A stretch of 5,996 nucleotides of DNA from NCBI GenBank assembly GCA_028709565.1, contig JAQVWU010000198.1, forward strand, positions 1 to 5,996. The letters are read 5' to 3'. The stretch comes from Eubacteriales bacterium. GTDB taxonomy: Bacteria > Bacillota > Clostridia > Oscillospirales > CAG-272. The notes beneath the pieces are model-generated. The model saw nothing but the letters and a program-made list of their open reading frames with translations, did no database searches and had not been told where the DNA came from. A program made the translations under genes and the position numbers. Each line of letters starts with the position of its first letter. The first letter of the stretch is position 1. This document shows positions 1 through 5,793 of the stretch, piece by piece.

Positions 1-524
1 TGGCTTCCCGCATACTCCGCCGGCCTTTGCGCAAGGGGAAGGTAGCGGGTACCGAACTGTGCGAAAATCTCATAAAACTGTCGGCTGCAAAGGGTAAAGG
101 TGTGTTTTTTCTCGGCGGTAAACCCGGTATTGCCCAAACCTCCGCCTTCCATATGAAGGAACGTTATCCCGGTCTGAAGATTGCGGGCTGTCATGACGGC
201 TATTTTAAAGACGATGCCGCTGTCATAAAAAAAATCAATGACAGCGGCGCTTCGCTTCTGCTTATTTGTCTGGGTGTTCCCCGACAGGAAAAATGGATGT
301 ATTCACACCGCGGTGAACTGAATGTTAAATTGATGGGCGGTTTCGGAGGCAGCTTCGATATTTTTGCCGGTGTATCCCGCAGGGCGCCGCGCGTCTTTAT
401 AAGGCTTAATCTCGAATGGCTGTATCGTCTGATACGTGAACCGCGCCGCATCGGGCGTATGATGAAATTGCCGAAATTCATAATAGGTGTGCTTTTTTCG
501 CGCAAGCGCTATCACTCAGGGTAA
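1..524 (+). CDS. WecG/TagA/CpsF-family glycosyltransferase, 3' part (5' end outside window)
   Basis: The family transfers a sugar, typically N-acetylmannosaminyl (TagA/TarA) or a related residue, from a UDP-sugar to an undecaprenyl-linked acceptor at the inner face of the membrane, in teichoic acid or surface polysaccharide synthesis. The open frame enters from base 3 and runs to TAA at 522-524, about 173 visible codons of a usual ~240-250. A TTG at 27 lies inside conserved sequence, so it is not the real start. Visible family blocks, in order: a VAGTEL block, FLGGKPG, KERYPGLKIAG followed by HDGYF, the GVPRQEKW signature (273-296), GGSFDIFAG, RRAPR, and LEWLYRL then REPRR near the C-terminus. 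The basic, hydrophobic tail (KLPKFIIGVLFSRKR) fits the membrane-binding C-terminal appendage known in TagA. The N-terminal region holding the proposed catalytic Asp is not in the window. The family is clear; the exact sugar is not. The last 13 bases overlap the convergent NYN gene. Confidence 0.95.
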   Translation, partial: ASRILRRPLRKGKVAGTELCENLIKLSAAKGKGVFFLGGKPGIAQTSAFHMKERYPGLKIAGCHDGYFKDDAAVIKKINDSGASLLLICLGVPRQEKWMYSHRGELNVKLMGGFGGSFDIFAGVSRRAPRVFIRLNLEWLYRLIREPRRIGRMMKLPKFIIGVLFSRKRYHSG

Positions 525-1294
525 ACGCCCTCCCTGGCTACTACCTTCCAGTCCACGTTGAGTACCTTGATACTCTTTTTCGCGTCGATTTTTTCTTCCG
601 TCTGGAAAATATAGTTCAGTTCGATCAACTCGCGAAGCGCTTTTGTAACCGCCTCGCGCCTGACATTGTAATAACTTGCGACGGCGTCAACCGTCCCCCA
701 AAAGGTGGGATAAAGCCGTTTCTTCCCGCGATTGTTCGATTCGAGATATTTTAAATTCTTTAAAATCATATCGTAATATTTTTTATTAGCTTCTTCTTTT
801 CGCTCTTCTGGAAGTTCGACACACCAACTGGCCGTATTCTTTAGCTGTCCGCTGACTGCGTTTTTGATGCCGTATACACCGACGGTCTTTCCGCATTGAT
901 TCCTTAGAAAGCTCGCGACGGAACTGAAATGACCGTCACCCGAAAAAATAATAAATGCCTGTATATCGTGTGAAGATAACGCTTTCTGATAAATATGGTC
1001 GAGCATGATAAAATCGGTATAATCTTTTTTTATACGAACAGACGCGTTTTGTGTCTCTATTATCGAACTTGTCACCTCGCGTATTTTCGGTATCTCCGCA
1101 CGCAGTGCCTGATTTGAAAAATCCGCGAAAACGAGTATTTCTCTTACGTTATAACTTTTTGACAGTTTATCGCGCCAATCTTTTAAGTCCGGTTTTTTTG
1201 AATACAGTTTGTCGAGTGATATATACCAATGCTCGAAATCAATAAACGCAACAGCTCTGGGTTTATCGTTTTTACCTGCCATCAATCTTGCCAA
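512..1294 (-). CDS. NYN-domain (PIN-like nuclease fold) protein with C-terminal winged helix
   Basis: Up to 260 residues. An N-terminal NYN/DUF88-type domain (about residues 13-165 counting from TTG at 1294) shows the opening strand AVAFIDFEHWY with D19 and E21, a second strand ending in ADFSN (D58), KKDYTDFIMLD (D94, D99), FSGDGHF (D120, with H122 where many relatives have Asp), and the closing GKTVGVYG and SGQLKNTASW blocks. NYN domains adopt the PIN-like metal-dependent RNase fold, so RNA cleavage is plausible but inferred. The C-terminal part (about 195-250) reads as a winged helix: VDAVASYYNVRREAVTKAL followed by a strand-rich wing. Starts possible: TTG 1294, TTG 1285 or ATG 1282; the outermost is given here. 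A strong GGAGG (1316-1320) sits 21 nt from TTG 1294, too far to fit normally, while a weaker AGGA (1298-1301) is 3 nt away. It lies 126 bp downstream of rubrerythrin on the same strand and may be co-transcribed. Biological role unknown. Confidence 0.88.
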   Translation of the reverse strand: MARLMAGKNDKPRAVAFIDFEHWYISLDKLYSKKPDLKDWRDKLSKSYNVREILVFADFSNQALRAEIPKIREVTSSIIETQNASVRIKKDYTDFIMLDHIYQKALSSHDIQAFIIFSGDGHFSSVASFLRNQCGKTVGVYGIKNAVSGQLKNTASWCVELPEERKEEANKKYYDMILKNLKYLESNNRGKKRLYPTFWGTVDAVASYYNVRREAVTKALRELIELNYIFQTEEKIDAKKSIKVLNVDWKVVAREGVYPE

Positions 1295-1315
1295 TAGTCC
1301 TGCTATTCCTGCTCA

Positions 1316-1320
1316 CCTCC
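1316..1320 (-). promoter_or_regulatory. Strong Shine-Dalgarno GGAGG before the NYN gene, with unusual spacing
   Basis: On the minus strand AAAGGAGGTG is almost a perfect anti-16S match, but the nearest in-frame conventional start, TTG at 1294, is 21 nt away and ATG at 1282 is 33 nt away. At the ideal 9-nt spacing the in-frame codon is ATA (1304-1306), not a normal start. An in-frame TGA at 1313-1315 bounds the frame upstream. The motif is seen directly; which start is used is undecided. Confidence 0.6.
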
Positions 1321-1345
1321 TTTCAAAACCGCAGCGGAAGAGGTG

Positions 1346-1367
1346 TCGTATAAACATTTTCGTATAA
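1346..1367. repeat. Two direct copies of an 8-bp motif upstream of the NYN gene
   Basis: TCGTATAA occurs at 1346-1353 and again at 1360-1367 (TTATACGA on the minus strand), a 14-bp period with ACATTT between. It lies between rubrerythrin and the NYN ribosome-binding site. I see no good sigma-A -35/-10 pair here, so this may be a regulator site or part of an alternative-sigma promoter, or chance. The 126-bp gap holds nothing else I recognise. Confidence 0.35.
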
Positions 1368-1402
1368 TCGCACCCCGTCCCTTCACCGGTTTTTAACTTA
1401 AT

Positions 1403-1423
1403 TAATTATATGATATATAATTA
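1403..1423. repeat. Perfect AT-only palindrome at the rubrerythrin stop codon
   Basis: Arms TAATTATAT and ATATAATTA flank GAT; the right arm includes the rbr TAA stop (1421-1423). The central 15 bases (1406-1420) match 10 of 14 fixed positions of the Bacillus PerR box (TTATAATnATTATAA). As an RNA hairpin it would be weak, with no GC pairs, and no U-run follows on the minus strand, so it is not a convincing terminator. It could be an operator for the NYN gene or simply a chance AT-rich palindrome. Confidence 0.35.
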
Positions 1424-1951
1424 TTTTCTAATTGAAAAATATCCCTTTGCATGATCGCAGACCGGGCAAATCTCCGGAGCCTTATTGCCTACATGAATAT
1501 GTCCGCAGTTGGTGCACTCCCATACGACGGACGTGTCGCTGACAAACATTGTTTCATCTTTGACCTTTGTCATATAATCGAGATACCGCGTTTCATGATT
1601 CTTTTCGATTTTGGCTACCGATTCGAACAGATAGGCTATCTGATCAAAACCCTCTTCTTTCGCGGTTTTGGCGAAACCCGGATACATATCTGTCCACTCG
1701 TAATTTTCACCCGCGGCAGCGTCTTTAAGATTTTCCGCCGTTGCACTGCTCATATCATACAGAAGTTTATACCAGATTTCGGCATGCTCCTTCTCGTTGG
1801 CTGCGGTTTCTTCAAATATTTTGGATACTTCGATTAATCCTGCTTTTTTTGCTGCCGATGCGTAAAAAGTATACTTATTCCGCGCCTGACTCTCACCGGC
1901 AAACGCCGCCTGAAGATTAGCGTGTGTTTTAGTGCCCTTGAGTTCTTTCAC
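1421..1951 (-). CDS. rbr: Rubrerythrin (diiron peroxidase with C-terminal rubredoxin domain)
   Basis: Rubrerythrin is a cytoplasmic peroxidase that reduces hydrogen peroxide to water with electrons from NAD(P)H through rubredoxin or oxidoreductases, protecting anaerobes from oxygen. The 176-residue protein has a ferritin-like four-helix domain (about 1-140) with all expected diiron ligands: E20 (AGESQARNKY), E53 and H56 (NEKEH), E82 and E85 (GENYEW), E116 and H119 (IEKNH). The rubredoxin-like domain follows, with C146-x2-C149 (ECTNCG) and C162-x2-C165 (CPVC) for the Fe(Cys)4 centre. The start is GTG at 1949-1951, supported by AGGAG at 1961-1965 with 9-nt spacing and by the family-typical N-terminus MKELKGTKTH. 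A strong sigma-A-type promoter lies at 2041-2069. It is divergent from polA, with the NYN gene downstream. Slightly shorter than the ~190-residue Desulfovibrio protein; complete and probably functional. Gene symbol follows the family name. Confidence 0.97.
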   Translation of the reverse strand: MKELKGTKTHANLQAAFAGESQARNKYTFYASAAKKAGLIEVSKIFEETAANEKEHAEIWYKLLYDMSSATAENLKDAAAGENYEWTDMYPGFAKTAKEEGFDQIAYLFESVAKIEKNHETRYLDYMTKVKDETMFVSDTSVVWECTNCGHIHVGNKAPEICPVCDHAKGYFSIRK

Positions 1952-1997
1952 GTGATTCTTCTCCTTTTTTAAATTTTTTAAATCTATTTAAAACGGC

Positions 1998-2016
1998 ATT
2001 AATAAAGTATATTAAT
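1998..2016. promoter_or_regulatory. Perfect inverted repeat in the rubrerythrin leader, possible operator
   Basis: ATTAATA-TACTT-TATTAAT on the minus strand has 7-bp perfect arms and a 5-nt centre, located about 20-35 nt downstream of the predicted rbr start point, where a repressor would block transcription. It also lies next to the weak -35 proposed for polA (2017-2022). It matches the PerR box at only 9 of 14 positions, so no regulator is assigned. AT-rich DNA makes such palindromes by chance fairly often. Confidence 0.35.
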
Positions 2017-2050
2017 TTGCTTATTCTAACATACATTGGTATTATATAAT
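2017..2050 (+). promoter_or_regulatory. Possible polA promoter overlapping the rubrerythrin promoter
   Basis: TTGCTT (2017-2022), 17 bp, then TATTAT (2040-2045) on the plus strand; an overlapping consensus TATAAT lies at 2045-2050 but has no -35 at proper spacing. The 10-bp sequence 2041-2050 is palindromic, so TATAAT is read on both strands. The -35 is poor (3 of 6). If used, the polA leader would be about 65 nt. Confidence 0.4.
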
Positions 2051-2069
2051 AAATCTATGATTTAATCAA
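2041..2069 (-). promoter_or_regulatory. Predicted sigma-A-type promoter of rubrerythrin
   Basis: On the minus strand TTGATT (2064-2069) is followed by exactly 17 bp and then a consensus TATAAT (2041-2046). Transcription would begin near 2034, giving a leader of about 80 nt before the GTG start. The match is good enough to call from sequence; no experimental support. Confidence 0.75.
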
Positions 2070-2118
2070 TAGATAAACGGATAAAAGTTTAATAAATATT
2101 TTTTGGATGGTAAAACAA

Positions 2119-4659
2119 ATGAAAACTCTGCTCATAGTCGACGGCAACAGCGTATTGTATCGTTCCTTTTACGGAATTCGCCCTCTGACCACCAAAGACG
2201 CGCTTCCTACCAATGCCGTATACGGCATGACCGCCGTATTGCTCAAATATATGGATGAACTTAAACCCGATTACGCGGCGGTGGCCTTCGACCTGCCGGC
2301 GCCTACCTTCCGTCACCTGAAATTCGAAATGTATAAGGCAACGCGAAAGAAGATGCCCGATGAATTCGCCGTACAGCTGCCCCACGCCCGTGAGTGTATC
2401 AGGGCACTGGGCTTTCCCGTTATCGAAGCGGAAGGCTTTGAGGCAGACGATATAATCGGAACGCTGGCCGACGGCGGCGGACTTATTTCCGGTATTCCGG
2501 ACGGGGTATTCACCTATATTCTGACCGGTGACCGCGATGCTTTTCAGCTCATTGACCCTTTCACCCATGTATTGCTCACCGGCAATAAAGAAACGGCGGA
2601 ATACGGCGAAGAGGAGTTCAAAAACAGATACGGTGTCGAGCCCGCGCAGTTTGTCGATGTTAAGGCGCTCATGGGCGACCCATCGGACAATATACCGGGG
2701 GTCGCGGGTATCGGCGAAAAGACCGCGCTTAAGTTAATCGCCGCGCTCGGTTCGCTGGACGGGGTATACGCGGACATCGAAGCCGCCCCGTTGGGTAAAG
2801 CGGCAAAGGAAAAACTATCGGCAGGCAGGGAGAAGGCCTATCTGTCTCGGTATCTTGCCGAAATCAGAAGGGATGTGCCCCTTGATGTAACCTGCGCAGA
2901 CCTTATCTATACCGGTCCCGACCGGAATCAACTGCGTGACGTGTTCATCAGGCTGGAATTCGGCGCTTTTATAAAAAGACTCGGTCTTGACACCAATGAC
3001 CCGTCAGAGCCGTCTGCCCCGCCGGTCAAACCTGCGGAACCGGAAACGTTGGCGTCGATAAAAGAAGCCGCTTTTGTCATTGACGGGGATGCAGTTTATA
3101 TATATGACGGTCACTGTACGCATACCTGCCTTCTGAAGGATATCGAACCCGGTTTTTTTAAAGATTACTCCCGAACGTTTATCGTATATGACCTTAAGCG
3201 CTGGCGTTCGGTGCTCGGTGACGCCGGTATAGATTTCGCCCCGCCTGACAGGTCCGGGCAGGTGTTCGATGTCATGCTGGCGGCTTACCTGCTCAATCCT
3301 TCCGACAACGCTTACAATCTGCCCCGGCTTGCAATGGCATATCTGAACCGCACACATGAAAGCTCGCCGGCTTCCGACGCGGTTGTAATATATGACCTTA
3401 AATATAAAACGGAGGAGCGCATAAACGAATACGGTCAGTCACGGCTGCTCGGTGAAATCGAACTGCCGCTCGCCTCGGTATTGTGCGACATGGAGCGCAT
3501 CGGATTCAAGGTAGACACCGAAGGACTGTCCGCCTTCTCGGCATATCTGGGCAATATAGCCGATGAACGCACTGAGGAGATTTATGCCATGACCGGTGAG
3601 GTATTCAACATAAATTCTCCGAAGCAGCTGGGAAAGGTTTTATTTGAAAAACTCGGGCTGCCCGCGCCCCGAAAGACAAAGACCGGTTATTCCACCTCCG
3701 CCGATGTGCTGGAGAAGTTGCGTCCTAACAGCCCGGTTATCGATAAAATACTGGAGTTCCGACAGGTAGTAAAATTAAAATCCACCTATGCCGACGGTCT
3801 TATCGGCGTAGCGGACAAGGGCGGACGGGTTCACACCAGCTTTAATCAGACGGTGGCGTCAACGGGGCGGCTCTCATCCACCGAACCGAACCTGCAGAAC
3901 ATACCCATACGCCATGAGCTGGGCCGGGCACTGCGCAAATATTTCATACCCGAAGACGGGTGCCTCTTTATTGACGCCGACTATTCGCAGATTGAGCTGC
4001 GCCTGCTCGCCTGCATTTCCGAAGACGAAAGAATGATCCGTGCATTTTCAGAGGGTGACGATATACATGCAATAACCGCGTCAACCGTTTTCGGTATTCC
4101 AATCGGTGAAGTCACTCCCGAGCTACGCAAACGGGCAAAAGCGGTTAATTTCGGTATCGTCTACGGCATAGGAGAATTCTCGCTTGCCGCCGATATCGGC
4201 GTATCCCGATATGAAGCGGGTGAATATATAAAGAGCTATTTTGCCAAATATCCCGGCGTCGACGCGTATATGAAGCGCGTAAAGGAGAGCGCGAAGACCG
4301 ATGGTTATGTGTCCACCCTGTTCGGCAGACGCCGGTATATCCCCGAACTTGCCTCCCCCAAGGCGTCGGTCAGAGCTTTCGGCGAACGTGTTGCCATGAA
4401 CAGCCCCATTCAGGGTACGGCAGCCGATATAATCAAGCTGGCGATGATCAACACCGTCCGGGCTCTGGCCGCATCTTCCCTTGATGCACGCCTGATTCTG
4501 CAGGTTCACGACGAGCTTATCGTCGAGTGCAAACGCGAATGCGCGGCTGAGGCTGCCGCAATACTGCGGCGGGAAATGGAAGGTGCCGCCGACCTGCGGG
4601 TACCGCTGTCGGTAGAGGTGACGGCGGGGACCAACTGGTATGATCAGAAAGAAATCTGA
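2119..4659 (+). CDS. polA: DNA polymerase I (5' nuclease and polymerase active, proofreading domain decayed)
   Basis: Pol I fills gaps, removes Okazaki RNA primers and acts in excision repair. 846 residues from ATG 2119. I prefer this to ATG 2107 because GGATGG (2105-2110) then sits 8 nt upstream and the N-terminus becomes MKTLLIVDGNSVLYRSF, the family pattern. 5' nuclease domain (about 1-290): D8, EADD (E108, D110, D111), TGDRDAFQL (D138, D140), GDPSDNIPG (D187, D190), then the helix-hairpin-helix GVAGIGEKTA. The 3'-5' exonuclease-like domain (about 305-460) has lost its catalytic pattern: the DxE motif is replaced by VIDGD (D322, D324), the Asn-Lys of motif II and the YxxxD of motif III are absent, with only D384 (FDVML) kept. 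Polymerase domain (about 470-846): motif A DADYSQIELR (catalytic D621), motif B RKRAKAVNFGIVYG (R670, K674, F678), motif C QVHDELIVE (D798, E799). Shorter than the 928-residue E. coli enzyme. No downstream coaE, a frequent polA neighbour in Bacillota. Confidence 0.98.
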   Translation: MKTLLIVDGNSVLYRSFYGIRPLTTKDALPTNAVYGMTAVLLKYMDELKPDYAAVAFDLPAPTFRHLKFEMYKATRKKMPDEFAVQLPHARECIRALGFPVIEAEGFEADDIIGTLADGGGLISGIPDGVFTYILTGDRDAFQLIDPFTHVLLTGNKETAEYGEEEFKNRYGVEPAQFVDVKALMGDPSDNIPGVAGIGEKTALKLIAALGSLDGVYADIEAAPLGKAAKEKLSAGREKAYLSRYLAEIRRDVPLDVTCADLIYTGPDRNQLRDVFIRLEFGAFIKRLGLDTNDPSEPSAPPVKPAEPETLASIKEAAFVIDGDAVYIYDGHCTHTCLLKDIEPGFFKDYSRTFIVYDLKRWRSVLGDAGIDFAPPDRSGQVFDVMLAAYLLNPSDNAYNLPRLAMAYLNRTHESSPASDAVVIYDLKYKTEERINEYGQSRLLGEIELPLASVLCDMERIGFKVDTEGLSAFSAYLGNIADERTEEIYAMTGEVFNINSPKQLGKVLFEKLGLPAPRKTKTGYSTSADVLEKLRPNSPVIDKILEFRQVVKLKSTYADGLIGVADKGGRVHTSFNQTVASTGRLSSTEPNLQNIPIRHELGRALRKYFIPEDGCLFIDADYSQIELRLLACISEDERMIRAFSEGDDIHAITASTVFGIPIGEVTPELRKRAKAVNFGIVYGIGEFSLAADIGVSRYEAGEYIKSYFAKYPGVDAYMKRVKESAKTDGYVSTLFGRRRYIPELASPKASVRAFGERVAMNSPIQGTAADIIKLAMINTVRALAASSLDARLILQVHDELIVECKRECAAEAAAILRREMEGAADLRVPLSVEVTAGTNWYDQKEI

Positions 4660-4772
4660 AAAATTCGTTTCATGTTTTATTTTATCGGTCTTTTGTCTGA
4701 TATGGCAAAATCCGAAGTTAAATGCAATACATTTTGGACAATATATTGATTGTTAATTGTGTAATACGACTA

Positions 4773-4801
4773 TTTACAAAGGTATTTATTAATGCTATAA
4801 T
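4773..4801 (+). promoter_or_regulatory. Strong predicted promoter for the CBM9-like surface protein gene
   Basis: TTTACA (4773-4778), a 17-bp spacer, and TATAAT (4796-4801) preceded by TGC, an extended -10 (TGnTATAAT). Start of transcription near 4808 gives a leader of about 48 nt; AGAGG at 4844-4848 is 7 nt before the ATG. This is the best promoter in the window and argues that the gene is transcribed independently of polA. The rest of the 4660-4855 spacer is AT-rich; I see no convincing terminator for polA, only a 5-bp stem around its stop codon (4644-4659). Confidence 0.8.
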
Positions 4802-4855
4802 TAAGAAACGGATTATTAAAATACTCCGAATTTTTTATATGTCAGAGGTAAAAAG

Positions 4856-5770
4856 ATGAAAAGAACGACAAAATTATTAATAACTGTCGTTATGGCTGTT
4901 TTTATATCGGCGCTTCCCATGACAGTTTTCGCGCTTACTCCCATAGGCAATATCAATGTTCCCTTCGGCACACCGACCATAGATGGCAATCTGGCACAGG
5001 GCGAATGGTCGGAAAACAATAAAATCGTTGTTGACCAAAACACTGCGACAGCCGACGGCTGGACAGGTGAGGTTCCCGCCGACCTGAAAATAGATTTCTA
5101 TTACACCTGGGACAACGACAACCTGTATCTTGCCGGCATTATAACCGACCCGACATTCATGTATTCGGCATCGGGCGATAACTACAACGGCGACGCATTT
5201 CAGATTTCACTCAACCTGGGTCAGGTATTCAAATCAGCCGAATATGACAGAGCGATATTCTATTCATGGGGCTGTCTCGAAGACGGAACGGTTGATGTAT
5301 TCCGTCAGGAATCCATGGACAATATAGTGCTGGAAGATGTCGGTTTCTCAAAGAAACTCGACACCGGATGGCAGTTTGAGATCGCTTTACCCTGGACCGT
5401 TCTTGTTGAGGACGTTTCCGCCAAAAGCGGCGTTGATGTTACCGTTGCAGCGGGCCTTAAAATTGACGCGCTTATCTGCTATCTTGACCGTGACGAAGAC
5501 GGCACTCTTCTCAATGGCTTCTTTACAAGCAATACGGAACCCGGCGGATGGGATCCCGATGTGTTCGGTATAACGCTGAACCTTGTCGCCAAACCCGAAG
5601 CCGCTCCCGAAACAGAAGCTGAAGCCGATGCCGGCTCTGCGGATACGGCTGCCGAAGCCCCCGCCGCCCAAGCCCCCGCCGCTCAGACCGCCGACGCCTC
5701 TCCCGTTGCCGCAGCCCTGCTCATACTTGCCGCGGGCGCCGTTATAGCGGTTTGGAAAAAGAAGAGATAA
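4856..5770 (+). CDS. Secreted, membrane-anchored protein with CBM9/DOMON-like domain
   Basis: 304 residues. A signal peptide (KR, hydrophobic 7-20, probable cut after VFA at residue 26) sends it across the membrane. Residues about 38-243 look like a family 9 carbohydrate-binding-type beta-sandwich: IDGNLAQGEW (42-51) opening, a WDNDNLYLAGIITDP strand pair, GDAFQISLN, and GWQFEIALPW, all typical family positions. Such domains bind sugars (or haem in DOMON relatives), often with calcium; the ligand here is unknown. Residues 246-283 form an Ala/Pro/Glu/Thr-rich linker containing APAAQ twice (268-272, 273-277), then a hydrophobic segment (284-299) and WKKKR at the end, so the C-terminus should stay in the membrane with the domain outside. 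QTADAS just before the segment recalls a sortase site (LPxTGD) but lacks both P and G, so covalent wall attachment is unlikely. No catalytic domain is fused. Own promoter upstream and a strong terminator downstream make it look monocistronic. Confidence 0.88.
   Translation: MKRTTKLLITVVMAVFISALPMTVFALTPIGNINVPFGTPTIDGNLAQGEWSENNKIVVDQNTATADGWTGEVPADLKIDFYYTWDNDNLYLAGIITDPTFMYSASGDNYNGDAFQISLNLGQVFKSAEYDRAIFYSWGCLEDGTVDVFRQESMDNIVLEDVGFSKKLDTGWQFEIALPWTVLVEDVSAKSGVDVTVAAGLKIDALICYLDRDEDGTLLNGFFTSNTEPGGWDPDVFGITLNLVAKPEAAPETEAEADAGSADTAAEAPAAQAPAAQTADASPVAAALLILAAGAVIAVWKKKR
5657..5686 (+). repeat. Tandem 15-bp repeat encoding APAAQ twice in the linker
   Basis: Copies at 5657-5671 and 5672-5686 differ only at synonymous third positions (GCC/GCT, CAA/CAG). 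It is a short in-frame duplication in the low-complexity linker, a place where repeat number may vary between strains. Confidence 0.7.
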
Positions 5771-5780
5771 GAAGAGATAA
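5761..5780 (+). repeat. Tandem 10-bp duplication spanning the stop codon
   Basis: GAAGAGATAA is present twice in direct succession; the first copy carries the last codons and TAA stop (5768-5770) of the surface protein gene. Probably a slippage product; no function evident. Confidence 0.75.
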
Positions 5781-5793
5781 GAAAAAACAATAT

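Noticed and set aside
1272..1316. Fourteen-codon leader peptide from GTG 1314-1316 overlapping the NYN start
   Set aside because: The GTG is part of the GGAGGTG motif itself, leaving no room for a ribosome-binding site upstream of it; nothing in the peptide suggests attenuation.
1406..1420. Definite PerR box call
   Set aside because: 10 of 14 matches in an AT-only palindrome is below what I would accept, and its position downstream of rubrerythrin is not typical; kept only as a tentative observation.
1451..1837. 128-codon plus-strand open frame inside rubrerythrin
   Set aside because: Antisense to a complete rubrerythrin with every metal ligand in place; no ribosome-binding site and no recognisable product.
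2107..2118. Upstream ATG start for polA at 2107
   Set aside because: No Shine-Dalgarno precedes it, whereas GGATGG is correctly spaced for ATG 2119 and the family N-terminus begins there. Still possible, adding four residues.
2089..2568. 159-codon minus-strand open frame over the polA start
   Set aside because: It lies antisense to the highly conserved 5' nuclease domain, has no recognisable motifs or ribosome-binding site, and is explained by the codon bias of polA.
4123..4509. 128-codon minus-strand open frame inside polA
   Set aside because: Antisense to polymerase motif B and its surroundings; a shadow of the coding bias.
4644..4659. Small hairpin at the polA stop as a terminator
   Set aside because: Only a 5-bp stem (TCAGA/TCTGA) without a following U-run; too weak to call.
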